Positions 35,227 through 43,772 of a stretch of DNA of 64,000 bases are shown here, piece by piece. The DNA lies in NCBI GenBank assembly GCA_964636865.1, contig CAZWVJ010000009.1:1-64000 (forward strand). Direction: 5' to 3'. Every line of letters starts with the position of its first letter. The first letter of the stretch is position 1. This stretch comes from B1SED10-75 sp964636865. GTDB taxonomy: Bacteria; Bacillota; Dethiobacteria; DTU022; PWGO01. The position numbers were made by a program, and so were the translations under genes. Under the pieces are notes generated by a model. The model was not told where the DNA came from and searched no databases. It saw nothing but the letters and a program-made list of their open reading frames with translations.

Positions 35227-35722
35227 TTTTTACCCCTCCCTTGGCTGTTTACTTAATTAAAACATAGGAAGCAATACTGTTTAACATGGGCAGAGGGGAA
35301 AACATAAAAAAAATTACTTAAGGGATTTGGCTTTAGGATATACAAGTTTATGTTTATCACCAGTCTGATAAATATGTGAGCTAATCCGGGGTTGGTATAG
35401 CCCGGCTACATAACATTCCCCAACAATATTTTGTGCTCATGCCGTATGCCGCTGCTAGATCCCCTAATTGTTGCTATTATTGCTCCCTTTCTGCCATATG
35501 TATTAAAAATTGTTATTAATTAAGAATGTATGCTTCCGGATTTTTACGATATACTTTTTAAAAGGCTGATTGATGATACTTTAACTATTAAAATTATATT
35601 TTTTATTTGTTTTTTTGTCAATTGAAAGGCGAATCAATTGAATAGTGATAAAATTCAGTTACATACCCGGTTGAATAGCAAAATAATTAATATGTTGATA
35701 TAATGAAGTAGGTATAAAGCAT
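35227..35722. other. Long gene-free region upstream of the GlpA-like operon
   Basis: About 500 bases without a gene. It contains an inverted repeat TTTATCA-N6-TGATAAA at 35353-35372, operator-like, and a hairpin CCGGGG...CCCGG near 35394-35413. A regulator such as GlpR or GlpP cannot be assigned from this. The rest looks like simple AT-rich leader DNA of the two divergent genes. Confidence 0.45.
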
Positions 35723-35743
35723 TTGTATAAAGGGGGTTATGAG

Positions 35744-36331
35744 TTGAAGAGCATTTTGGCTATCTCTTCAAGCCCCCGGCGTAATGGCAACAGTGAGTTG
35801 CTGCTGCAGTCATTTGCCAAAGGGGCGGAAGAAGAGGGGTGTGAAGTTTCTTTGGTGCGAATTAATGAACTGAATATTAAGCCCTGCCAGGCTTGTGATG
35901 GCTGTGCTGCTACCGGAGAATGTGTACAGAAGGATGATATGCAAAACATATACCCGCAGGTGGCTTCAGCAGCGGGTATAGTGTTGGCTACTCCGGTTTA
36001 TTTCGGGTCCCTTTCAGCACAGTTAAAGGCTTTTATTGATCGTTTTCAATCCTGGTGGCATGCAAAATACAGGCTTAATACGTCTAAGGTAAAACCGGAG
36101 GAGGGGAAAAAAGCATTTTTCATTTGTGTGGGCGCTCTGCAGAAAAAAGAATATTGCGAAAGTGCCTTGGCAGTGGCCAAAATTTTTTTTCACAACGTTA
36201 ATTATCAATATAAAGATTGTATTTGCCAGAGGGGTGTAGACGAGAAAGGCGCTATTAAAGAATACCCCGAGGCGCTGCAAAATGCTTTGGATGCAGGTCG
36301 GGATTTTGCCGGGCAAACTCCGGAGCTTTGA
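35744..36331 (+). CDS. NAD(P)H-dependent FMN reductase / iron-sulfur flavoprotein-like
   Basis: A TTG at 35744, spaced about eight bases after AAAGGGGGT, gives MKSILAISSSPRRNGNSE; the TTG at 35723 lies before that site. The protein of 195 residues has the flavodoxin-fold phosphate loop SSPRRNGNS, and ATPVYFGSLSAQLKAFIDR, typical of NADPH-dependent FMN reductases. CQACDGCAATGEC at about 46-58 is the compact cysteine motif of iron-sulfur flavoproteins, so an Fe-S cluster next to FMN is likely. The physiological partner is unknown. A small Cys-tailed protein gene follows. Confidence 0.8.
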   Translation: MKSILAISSSPRRNGNSELLLQSFAKGAEEEGCEVSLVRINELNIKPCQACDGCAATGECVQKDDMQNIYPQVASAAGIVLATPVYFGSLSAQLKAFIDRFQSWWHAKYRLNTSKVKPEEGKKAFFICVGALQKKEYCESALAVAKIFFHNVNYQYKDCICQRGVDEKGAIKEYPEALQNALDAGRDFAGQTPEL

Positions 36332-36379
36332 AATTTTGGGTTAGAAGTATTTTGGGGAAAATGATAAGGAGGTATGAAA

Positions 36380-36544
36380 TTGTGTGATGAAAAAAAGAAA
36401 CCTTCTTTGAAAAGTATATTAAGCAATTGGCAAAGCAACAGGGCCTCTTTTTTTGTCAAAGTAAAAATGGCTGTGAGAAATAATCTAATCAAAATAAAAA
36501 AGAGAGATAACTGCTGCGGGCATTATGGTGAGGTAGGTTGTTGA
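36380..36544 (+). CDS. Small basic protein with cysteine C-terminal tail
   Basis: TTG 36380 lies seven bases after GGAGGT (the ATG at 36374 touches it). The 54-residue product is basic in the first 40 residues and ends KKRDNCCGHYGEVGC, a motif I recall seeing at the ends of small clostridial proteins, but I cannot assign a function. Three cysteines could bind a metal. It follows the FMN reductase gene by about 50 bases and could share its transcript. Confidence 0.55.
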   Translation: MCDEKKKPSLKSILSNWQSNRASFFVKVKMAVRNNLIKIKKRDNCCGHYGEVGC

Positions 36545-36635
36545 ATAACTGCTGGTGCACCTGGTACAGGTGGAAATGATTGAGTGTTTTTCGGGTATTA
36601 TGATGATTTAAAGTTAAGATAGAGTCACAAATTAT

Positions 36636-37490
36636 TTAGGTGTTTTCAGGGGAAGATTTCGGAGGTGAACTTTTTACTTCGGCTTTCCAGGTTAAAGCTC
36701 CCGAGGGACAGTTATCTCTACATTTCAAGCAGCGTATGCATTCCGCCGAATTAGACTCTTGGGGTAAATTAAGGTCAACGGGGCAAAAGCGAGAGCATCT
36801 CTTGCAGTTTTTACAGTTAGATTCATCATAGTGAAGGCGGAAAAGAGAAATTTTGTTAAAAAGGCCGTAAAATGCGCCCAGAGGGCAGAGGGTGCGGCAA
36901 AATGGCCGGTAAATGAATACTGAGCCCAGAAGTATTATTCCCAGGATAAACAGCTTGATCCAGAAAATTACGCCGATGAGGGGAGAGAAGGAGGCATAAT
37001 TACTTGCCAGTAAAGGAAGGCCTGCGCTAAGAGTCCCCTTGGGACAAAGATACTGGCAGAAGTACGGCGCGCCAAAACCTGCTTCATTTACCCATATAAT
37101 AGGCAGTACTACCAAAAGGGCTAAAACCAGGTACTTTGCCCGGGTTACACCATAAGGGAGTTTTTTCTTTATCTTAGACAACCGCCCCAGTAAGTCTTGT
37201 ATAAGCCCGAAAGGGCATAACCAACCACAAATCCACCTTCCCGCTACTGCTCCCACTAATATCATAAAACCGCCCACGTAAAAAGGAATCCGAGTAAAAG
37301 GCGCTGCCAAAGCATTTTGGAGGGCTCCCAGGGGGCAAGACCCCACTGCAGCAGGGCAGGAATAACAATTCAAAACAGGGACGCAAATCCCTTTGAGGTT
37401 CCCCTGATAAATATTTCCCCTAAAGAAATTAAGTAAAAAAGGGTTTGCCACCAGGGTGGCTATCAATTGCGTGGTTAAACGTTTAGACAT
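36636..37490 (-). CDS. Membrane polyferredoxin (NapH/4Fe-4S type)
   Basis: The ATG at 37490 has a TGGGGGGC ribosome site; earlier ATGs lie in the preceding gene. The 284-residue protein has CGWLCPFG, CQYLCPKG and CRTLCPLGAF in loops between four or so membrane helices, as in NapH/CcoG-type proteins, and a C-terminal double [4Fe-4S] domain CKNCKRCSRFCPVDLN and CIRCLKCRDNCPSGAL. It should transfer electrons across or along the membrane. Its start overlaps the end of the CXXC small protein gene. Together with that and the seleno-thioredoxin it forms a small redox operon. Confidence 0.87.
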   Translation of the reverse strand: MSKRLTTQLIATLVANPFLLNFFRGNIYQGNLKGICVPVLNCYSCPAAVGSCPLGALQNALAAPFTRIPFYVGGFMILVGAVAGRWICGWLCPFGLIQDLLGRLSKIKKKLPYGVTRAKYLVLALLVVLPIIWVNEAGFGAPYFCQYLCPKGTLSAGLPLLASNYASFSPLIGVIFWIKLFILGIILLGSVFIYRPFCRTLCPLGAFYGLFNKISLFRLHYDESNCKNCKRCSRFCPVDLNLPQESNSAECIRCLKCRDNCPSGALTWKAEVKSSPPKSSPENT

Positions 37491-37492
37491 TG

Positions 37493-37630
37493 CTAGCCCC
37501 CCAGCCCCATACATTCCAAGCATATTACGCTGCCTATTTGATTAACTTGCTGGAATCCACCTTCCCACAGCCCCCAGGCTATCATAAGCAATCCTGCTGC
37601 TAAAATGATGAATGTGACCTTTTTACCCAT
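37493..37630 (-). CDS. Small CXXC membrane protein (CD1871A-like)
   Basis: This 45-residue protein starts MGKKVTFIILAAGLLMIAWG and ends VICLECMGLGG, one helix followed by a single CxxC. It matches what I recall of the clostridial family named after CD1871A, which sits beside membrane 4Fe-4S proteins. An AAGAGGT ribosome site lies six bases before the start. It ends two bases before the polyferredoxin ATG, so the two are translationally coupled. It may pass reducing power to or from the thioredoxin-like selenoprotein. Confidence 0.8.
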   Translation of the reverse strand: MGKKVTFIILAAGLLMIAWGLWEGGFQQVNQIGSVICLECMGLGG

Positions 37631-37730
37631 AAAATTACCTCTTGTCGTCATTATTTATTTTGTAAAAGAATTATACCTAATGTGATATAACTAGATATAA
37701 ATGATCCTTAGGTATAAGCTTTTAGTCAGT

Positions 37731-38255
37731 TTACAATAAATTGTCGGCTTTTTGCTGCCACTCTTCTAAAGAACGCTCCTGCCAGCCTGTTGATTCATGT
37801 TTTATATTACCTTCCCTGTCAATAAAGATCCCTTCCGGAAGGTACTGAACTTCGTATTGACGCGATATTTCCCCCGTTGCATCTATAAATACCTCGCCGG
37901 GGAGATTTTCTTCTTCCCAGAAAGCTTCAATTCTTTCCTCACTGTCAGAGGTAATTGTAATGATTTGCAGTTTTTCTTCCGGGTAATCTTCCAACTTTGG
38001 CTGCAACTGCAGCATCTTATCTACACATGCGGGTCAACCGGTAGAAAAGAAGTTAAGATAAATTACTTTTTCTTCCCAGTCATCCGGAAATTGTTTAGTT
38101 TCTCCGGAAAAAAGCTCGTCTGCCTGAAATTCCGGGGCAAGAGGGGCATCGTTTGCTTCCTCCGGAACGCCGTTTTTAGGCTCACAGGCAAGAGACATAG
38201 CAACAAGTAAAGTGAGCAGGAGTCCCACGCCGGCTATTTTTAAATAAATTTTCAA
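37731..38255 (-). CDS. Selenocysteine-containing thioredoxin/TlpA-like exported protein
   Basis: Two reading frames on the minus strand are in the same frame and separated only by a TGA codon at 38034-38036. Read through as selenocysteine they give one 174-residue thioredoxin-fold protein: an N-terminal signal peptide with MSLAC (possible lipobox), then KVIYLNFFSTG-U-PACVDKMLQLQP, where the U takes the place of the first Cys in the CxxC motif (U74, C77). Later strands IFIDREGNIKHES and the cis-Pro region YLPEGIF complete the TlpA/ResA fold. A TTG start has GGAGGTGA seven bases upstream. A hairpin follows the TGA by twenty bases (see the regulatory entry). It starts the operon with the CXXC and polyferredoxin genes. 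Confidence 0.85.
38000..38036 (-). promoter_or_regulatory. Probable bacterial SECIS element with its UGA codon
   Basis: On the minus strand the TGA at 38036-38034 is followed by twenty bases and then GCTGC-AGTT-GCAGC, a five-base-pair hairpin with a four-base loop carrying G in its second position. As I recall the bacterial SECIS rules, the loop should begin 16-37 bases after UGA and have a G among the first two loop bases; both hold here (loop 25 bases after UGA). It should bind SelB. Confidence 0.65.
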
Positions 38256-38480
38256 AACAAATCACCTCCGGTGTTAAATTATGCTATTACTTACAGCTTA
38301 AATTAAATATTTTTGTCGGCATTTATGATAAAGTATAATTGATCACGGCACATTTTAAAATAGTAAATTGGGATCAAAGAAACCATATAAAAAACGATGA
38401 CAATAATGAAAAATTGACATATTATAATATAAGCATACAAATCTTTAAACTGCAAGTAATAGTTAAACAAGGAGTTTGTG

Positions 38481-40622
38481 ATGACATTTATTTATGTTTT
38501 ATTAGGCGCGGCAGGATTAATTGTTTTATGGATTTTGGTGGACATTTTAATTGCTTTGAAGCAAAAACCAATTCCGGACTTACCGGAAGAGTTTTTAGAT
38601 CCCTCCGGCCTTTCCTTGATTTATTATTATCTGAGCGAGCCGGGCCGGGTGCCCGCTCATATTTCTGTTGATGAGGAATATATAAAAGATTGCCTTATGC
38701 CTTCCCTCCAATTTATCAATAATCGTTATGACTGCGCAGATTTTCGTCTGCAGCTTCTTTTCAGGCTTTATAAAGATTGCTTCCATGATCTGCCGCAGAG
38801 TATACGCGGCCTAATTAAGCAAACCTTCCTTGATTTTAAATACTGGATGGATGAACCGGGTGAAGACAGCATGTGTTATTGGTCGGAGAACCACCAGCTG
38901 CTTTTTGCCGTCAGTGAGTACCTGGCAGGACAGGAATGGCCCGAAGAGATATTTACCAACAACGGACTGACCGGAAAAGAGCATAAAGAAAAAGCAAAAA
39001 AACGTATTGATTACTGGATGGAGCAAAAATTCAGGTATGGATTCTATGAATGGTACAGTAACAATTACTATGCGGAAGATATTGCCCCCATATCTAATTA
39101 TATTCAGTATGCTGCAGAAGATGAGGACGATAATTCCGTGGAAAGAATGAAAATAATTATGGATTTGCTCTGGTTTGATGTAGCCACTCATTCCGTAAAT
39201 AATACTTTCGTGCCGGTAAGCAGCAGGATGTACGGTGATAACAAATCCAGCGATTTATACGGTAACAGGATAAAGGCGGCCATGGAATATATATGGGAGG
39301 GAGCAGATTTAGAAAGGTTGATTAATGCCCAATCGCCCTTGGAGCAGCATATTAAAGCAGGCGGTAAGGATGCAGAAACCACTATAAAGTTGGTAGGCGT
39401 TGATGCCCAAATGATGCAAAATTTTATAGCCATGTACAGGGCGGGTTATTATGAATTGCCGCAGGTGATTCATGATATTGCCCTGGACCCCGAACCTGTG
39501 GTGATAAAAACTTCATCGGGAATGAACGTGAGTGAATTAAAGGAAGAGAGGCTGGTGGGGCCAGGTGAGAACCAAATTATGGCCCAGTTTGGGTGTGAAG
39601 CGTTTACCAATCCCGAAGTTGTAACCAATACCCTGCAATACCTTAACCGTCACCGAATGTTCAGGAATAAATTTGTTAACCCTTTCAGGTTTATCAATAT
39701 AACCTTCTTAAAGTTATTGAAAGTGCCCCGTTTTATTAGTTCCAGGTTCGAGTTGATGACCCATGGAATTGCTCTAAACAGGGGCAATGTTTACTCTTAC
39801 AGAACTAAATATTATATTCTCAGCACGACAATGGCTTACGGGGTTGATGGTTGTGGAGCCCAGGAGCATGTATGGTCCGCCAACATTTCTCCGGACCTGG
39901 CTTTATATACGACTCATCCGGCAAAAGATGATGACAGCAGGGAAAAACATGCCGCGTCTCCGGGATACTGGGTGGGAAATGGCAGGCAGCCCATGAGTGT
40001 TCAAGACTTGAATGTAAATATTACCATCTACAAAATTCCACATAAAAAGCGGCTGTTGGAATTTAGCCTGGCTGATATTACTCATGCTTATGTGCCCCGG
40101 GAGTGTTATGATATTTTGGAAATAGAAGGTAATTATGTGTTCGGCAAGCGTGATAAAGTGCTGATGGCGATGATAGCCAATGGAAAATTGCAATACAGGC
40201 CTTTTGATAGTTATGCCGCAGCTTTGCTTAAGTGCCATGATCAGATCGAAGAAGAAAATCAGCAAAAACATTTGGAGAAAGAGTTCGACCTGGTAAGAAA
40301 AGGGGGGCGCTATCACACCTATATTACTGAACTGTCTGACACTGATACCGAGAGTTATCAAGATTTTAAACAGAGGATTTTACACAACCCGGTGGAAGTG
40401 GGGGAAGGAAGTATAAAATATTTCACCGAGGGCAGGGAACTATATGCCGATTATGAAAGGAACTTTCGAATTGATGGGTTTACCCAAGAAATGGAGTATC
40501 AAAGATATGATAGTAAATATGCCCGGGTTAAAAGAAATCCCGAAACCATTAACTTCCATTATGGAGATAAGAAGTTACAGCTTAATTACCGGCGGGCGGA
40601 AAGATTAAAGGAAAATGACTGA
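38481..40622 (+). CDS. Uncharacterised 713-residue protein with N-terminal helix
   Basis: I do not recognise a family. ATG 38481 has AAGGAG at six bases. A single N-terminal helix (about 2-24, TFIYVLLGAAGLIVLWILVD) anchors or exports it. The large rest has many Trp/Tyr-rich helices, and MCYWSENHQLLFAVSEYLAG and YGFYEWYSNNYYAEDIAP resemble an (alpha/alpha)6 barrel of glycan lyases or heparinase-like proteins, with SENHQ as a possible active-site feature. A late region, IYKIPHKKRLLEFSLADITHAYVPR, looks like a beta-rich domain. Codon use and AT content match the neighbours. Substrate and function are open. Confidence 0.65.
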   Translation: MTFIYVLLGAAGLIVLWILVDILIALKQKPIPDLPEEFLDPSGLSLIYYYLSEPGRVPAHISVDEEYIKDCLMPSLQFINNRYDCADFRLQLLFRLYKDCFHDLPQSIRGLIKQTFLDFKYWMDEPGEDSMCYWSENHQLLFAVSEYLAGQEWPEEIFTNNGLTGKEHKEKAKKRIDYWMEQKFRYGFYEWYSNNYYAEDIAPISNYIQYAAEDEDDNSVERMKIIMDLLWFDVATHSVNNTFVPVSSRMYGDNKSSDLYGNRIKAAMEYIWEGADLERLINAQSPLEQHIKAGGKDAETTIKLVGVDAQMMQNFIAMYRAGYYELPQVIHDIALDPEPVVIKTSSGMNVSELKEERLVGPGENQIMAQFGCEAFTNPEVVTNTLQYLNRHRMFRNKFVNPFRFINITFLKLLKVPRFISSRFELMTHGIALNRGNVYSYRTKYYILSTTMAYGVDGCGAQEHVWSANISPDLALYTTHPAKDDDSREKHAASPGYWVGNGRQPMSVQDLNVNITIYKIPHKKRLLEFSLADITHAYVPRECYDILEIEGNYVFGKRDKVLMAMIANGKLQYRPFDSYAAALLKCHDQIEEENQQKHLEKEFDLVRKGGRYHTYITELSDTDTESYQDFKQRILHNPVEVGEGSIKYFTEGRELYADYERNFRIDGFTQEMEYQRYDSKYARVKRNPETINFHYGDKKLQLNYRRAERLKEND

Positions 40623-40646
40623 TAAAACGGCCGCATCTTGATAGTT

Positions 40647-40776
40647 GAAGACTGCTCAATTGGAATAGCTTCTGCAACCCACAAGGCACGGGGACGGTTC
40701 CGTTGCCTTGCAGTCTTCGTTTCACTACGGGATGCTCAAATCTAACCCGTGGCTTAGCGGAGCCTTTTTACCAGAA
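40647..40776. repeat. Second copy of the REP-like repeat (truncated)
   Basis: AAGGCACGGGGACGGTTCCG with end CCGTTGCCTT at 40682-40710 matches the first arm of the element at 18848-18963, and the following CTACGGGATGCTC and CCGTGGCTTAGCGG match the inverted spacer of that copy. The right arm is missing. A nine-base inverted repeat (GAAGACTGC at 40647, GCAGTCTTC at 40710) encloses the palindrome. Confidence 0.65.
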
Positions 40777-40887
40777 AAATTTCACTGTAATGTCAGAGAA
40801 AATAAAAAAATTAGAGGAAATATATTCTGATTATAAAATTATAGTATAGTAAAGTAATAAAATTAGCTAAAGGAGTGTAATCCAGTT

Positions 40888-41862
40888 ATGACAAAGATTG
40901 TTTCTATGTCGCCTCTACCGGCTGAGTTTATTCAGAGTATGCTTGAGAGTAAAGGTTTGGAAGGGATAAAGGTGGTTAACGTTACTTTTTCTTCTCCCCA
41001 CGAAGTAAAAGAAGAACTTCAGGATGCCGAGGTGGTGGTGGGGGATTTTTCATTCAAACACGAAATAAACGCCGAGACAGTTGCCTTGTTAAAAAATGCC
41101 AAATTTATTCAGCAGCCCAGTGTGGGGTATCAGCACATAGATATTGAGGCCTGTGCCAAAGCAGGCATCAAAGTGGCAAACTGTGCCGGGGCCAATACTA
41201 TTGATGTAGCCGAATATACGGTAATGAGCGGAATAGCTCTGATAAAAAAAATTATGATGTCTTCACGCACTACCCGCATGGGAGAATGGCGGCAGATGGA
41301 AATAGGCCCGGTAGAGCTAAAAGGCAAAACATGGGGAATTATAGGCATGGGCCGTATAGGCAAAGCTGTGGCAGAGCGGCTTTATCCCTTTGGAGTTAAC
41401 ATGGTATATCATACTCGTACTCGTCTTGATGAGCACACGGAAAAAGAAATGAAATTAACCTACCTTAACGACCTTAATGACTTGTGGGGAAATGTGGATG
41501 TTTTAAGCCTGCACTGCCCGCTTACTCCTCAAACCAAGAATTTGATCAATAAAGATACTATTGCAAGCATGAAGTCGGGAGCCGTGATTATAAATGTGGC
41601 AAGGGGCGAAATTGTAAATGAACAAGACCTTGCCGATGCTTTGCAGGAAGGTAAACTCGCAGGAGCCGCCGTCGATGTTTACTCTGAAGAACCCATCACA
41701 CCGGAAAACCCGTTATTAAAAGTAACTTCGGATAACCTGATATTGTCGCCTCATGTAGCCGGTGTTTCCGAGGAGTCTAAAATGCGCATTATGGATATAA
41801 CCATTGAAAACCTTGCCCAATTTATTCAGGGAGATCAGCCTGATAATCTTCTCACTGATTAG
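40888..41862 (+). CDS. D-2-hydroxyacid dehydrogenase
   Basis: The 324-residue protein has the NAD-binding motif GMGRIGKAVAERL, the HCPLTPQTKNLI and VARGEIVNEQDL segments around the catalytic Arg, an acidic SEEP motif, and SPHVAGVSEES with the catalytic His. It reduces 2-oxo acids or oxidises D-2-hydroxyacids such as glycerate, phosphoglycerate or lactate; the exact substrate cannot be inferred. AAGGAG precedes ATG 40888 at good spacing. It sits next to the AtoE transporter, which may serve the same carboxylate metabolism. Confidence 0.9.
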   Translation: MTKIVSMSPLPAEFIQSMLESKGLEGIKVVNVTFSSPHEVKEELQDAEVVVGDFSFKHEINAETVALLKNAKFIQQPSVGYQHIDIEACAKAGIKVANCAGANTIDVAEYTVMSGIALIKKIMMSSRTTRMGEWRQMEIGPVELKGKTWGIIGMGRIGKAVAERLYPFGVNMVYHTRTRLDEHTEKEMKLTYLNDLNDLWGNVDVLSLHCPLTPQTKNLINKDTIASMKSGAVIINVARGEIVNEQDLADALQEGKLAGAAVDVYSEEPITPENPLLKVTSDNLILSPHVAGVSEESKMRIMDITIENLAQFIQGDQPDNLLTD

Positions 41863-41970
41863 AATTAGGATATTTTTTAAGAATTTTATGCATATAGCAG
41901 GAAGTAAATGGGAACAAATAGAATAGTGCTTTAAATTAATAATTAATTTTATACAGATAAGGTTATCACT

Positions 41971-41991
41971 TAAGTAATTATTAAGTAATTA
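41971..41991. promoter_or_regulatory. Tandem repeat that may be an operator of the AtoE gene
   Basis: TAAGTAATTA occurs twice, eleven bases apart, about 40 bases before the AtoE start. One helical turn between copies fits protein binding, but the AT-rich context makes chance occurrence easy. Confidence 0.25.
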
Positions 41992-42029
41992 ATGAAAGGA
42001 AGCCAAGACTAACTAAAGGAGGGCATAAA

Positions 42030-43406
42030 ATGCTGGAAAGAGTAGGAGTTTTTTTTGCGGACAAGGTTAAGCGAATACTCCCGGACACTTTTGTGGTGGC
42101 TTTAATTTTTACTATCCTGGCTATCATTTTAGCATTTATTCTTACCGGATCTGCACCCATGGATGTTGCGGAATCATGGATTCTGGGGGTTTTCGATGCA
42201 GAAATTCTTTCTTTTGCTGTCTTGATGATTATGATACTTACCTTCGGTTATACCATCGGTGTTTCACCTCCTTTTGTGCGGTTTTTTAACTGGCTGACCA
42301 ATTACATCAGGCAGCCATGGCAGGTTTACTTTTTTCTCACCCTTATTTCTATTTTCTTAATGTTGATTAACTGGGGGCTTGCCCCCATATTGGCGATTCT
42401 GGCCGTGGAAGTTTGTAAGCGGGTAAAGGGAGTAGACTACAGGGTGGCAATAGCGGCTTTTTATTCGGGGCTTTTGGTTTGGCACGGCGGTTTGTCTTCT
42501 TCATCGGCTCTTATGATGGCAACTAGAGACACCGCTCAATCATTTATTGATAGAGGCATCATTGCCGACGTAATACCGGTTTCCGAAACTTTGCTCACAC
42601 CGGTTAACTTTGTTTTGATTGCTTCGGTGATTGTTCTTTTGCCTCTCCTGGTGTTTCTGATCAAACCTAAGCAGGTGGATGAAAAATGGGATGCGGCCGC
42701 TCAATATGAAAAAAGATACGGAAAACCGGGAGATTCTACCTTTTCCGGGCTTTCGAGGTCAATCGACAAAAAATCACTTTCCCCCGTGGAGAGACTAAAT
42801 AACTCACCACTGTTAAGTATTTTCCTCTTTTTGCTCTGCCTGATAGGATTTTTCGGAGTTTTAATGGAAGAAGGCCTTAACCTGGGGGCTATTGCCTTTT
42901 TAATGTTGGGTTTTGGTGTGTTGCTTCAGTGGCGGCTTACCAATTTCATGGACACTATGAAGAGCGCTATTACAGGCGCTGCTGAAATCGTTATTCTGTT
43001 TCCCTTATTTGGCGGTGTAATGGGCATTTTTGAACATACCGGCCTGGCTACCGTATTTGCTGAAGGCCTTATGAGCTTTGCTACGGAAGTAACCATTCCC
43101 TGGTTTTCATTTATAATAGCAGCGATTGTAAACCTGTTTATTCCTTCTGGAGGGGCGGAATGGCTTGTTGTCGGGCCGCCGGTACTTGAGGCTGCAAGTT
43201 TGGTAGGAGCTGATGCAGGCAAGACAATTATTGCCTTTGCTTACGGAGATTCCTTGACTAACCTTATAAATCCTTTCTGGACCCTAACGTTCCTACCCAT
43301 AGCAAGCCAGTTAATGGACATAAAACCCAGGGACTTTATGGGCTACACAGCTTTAGTTTGCTTAATCTTTTTTGTCATTATATCGGCGGTACTTCTTTTA
43401 ATGTAA
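42030..43406 (+). CDS. Short-chain fatty acid transporter, AtoE family
   Basis: The 458-residue membrane protein has about eleven to twelve helices. It opens RVGVFFADKVKRILPDTFVVA and continues MILTFGYTIGVSPPFVRFF and YSGLLVWHGGLSSSSALM, the signature stretch of AtoE. The C-terminal FIPSGGAEWLVVGPPVLEAA and AYGDSLTNLINPFW are also typical. It takes up acetoacetate or short-chain fatty acids, presumably feeding the acyl-CoA/ETF pathway. The ribosome site AAAGGAGGG is strong. A possible operator repeat lies upstream, and a hairpin follows the stop. Confidence 0.92.
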   Translation: MLERVGVFFADKVKRILPDTFVVALIFTILAIILAFILTGSAPMDVAESWILGVFDAEILSFAVLMIMILTFGYTIGVSPPFVRFFNWLTNYIRQPWQVYFFLTLISIFLMLINWGLAPILAILAVEVCKRVKGVDYRVAIAAFYSGLLVWHGGLSSSSALMMATRDTAQSFIDRGIIADVIPVSETLLTPVNFVLIASVIVLLPLLVFLIKPKQVDEKWDAAAQYEKRYGKPGDSTFSGLSRSIDKKSLSPVERLNNSPLLSIFLFLLCLIGFFGVLMEEGLNLGAIAFLMLGFGVLLQWRLTNFMDTMKSAITGAAEIVILFPLFGGVMGIFEHTGLATVFAEGLMSFATEVTIPWFSFIIAAIVNLFIPSGGAEWLVVGPPVLEAASLVGADAGKTIIAFAYGDSLTNLINPFWTLTFLPIASQLMDIKPRDFMGYTALVCLIFFVIISAVLLLM

Positions 43407-43440
43407 TGCGGGAAAAATTTTATTATAAGTTTTCCCGCAT
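43406..43440 (+). terminator. Probable terminator after the AtoE gene
   Basis: ATGCGGGAAAA pairs with TTTTCCCGCAT around a loop of about thirteen bases, followed by TTAG. The U tract is short, so this is a moderate call. Confidence 0.55.
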
Positions 43441-43506
43441 TTAGAGGAGTTATTTTTCAATTTACTGCCAATTTGTCCGGAAAGTCATTATTTTTCTGTT
43501 AGCAAT

Positions 43507-43719
43507 ATGTATCAATCTACAGTTACCATTAAACGTGCTTTAAATGTAGTAGGAAGAGATAGGGTGGTTTTTGGTTCTGATTGGCCCGAGTCAAGTCAGC
43601 ATGTTCCTTTTAAAATTGCCCGTATGGCAACTCGGAGCCAGCCTCATATTCAAGAAAAGATCCTCCGGAAAAATGCGGAGTCCCTAATCGGCCCCGTTAA
43701 ATGGGAAAGTATTTCTTGA
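43507..43719 (+). pseudogene. Amidohydrolase (TIM-barrel) C-terminal remnant
   Basis: The 70 residues read RDRVVFGSDWPESSQHVPF, then EKILRKNAESLIGP, the C-terminal strand and final helix of amidohydrolase-2 family enzymes, including the catalytic Asp in GSDWP. The rest of the enzyme (over 200 residues) is missing. No ribosome site precedes the ATG. Just upstream, another frame reads ANLSGKS, which may be further remnant. This is a decayed gene between the AtoE and alanine dehydrogenase genes. Confidence 0.8.
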
Positions 43720-43772
43720 TTTAGTATTCTTAAAGATTGGCCTCTAAGCTTAGAGCCGTTTTACAATTTTAA

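Noticed and set aside
36542..36571. TGA at the end of the small cysteine protein read as selenocysteine
   Set aside because: The frame after it is Gly/Thr-rich and short, no hairpin fits a SECIS, and GC at the end is a natural C-terminus.
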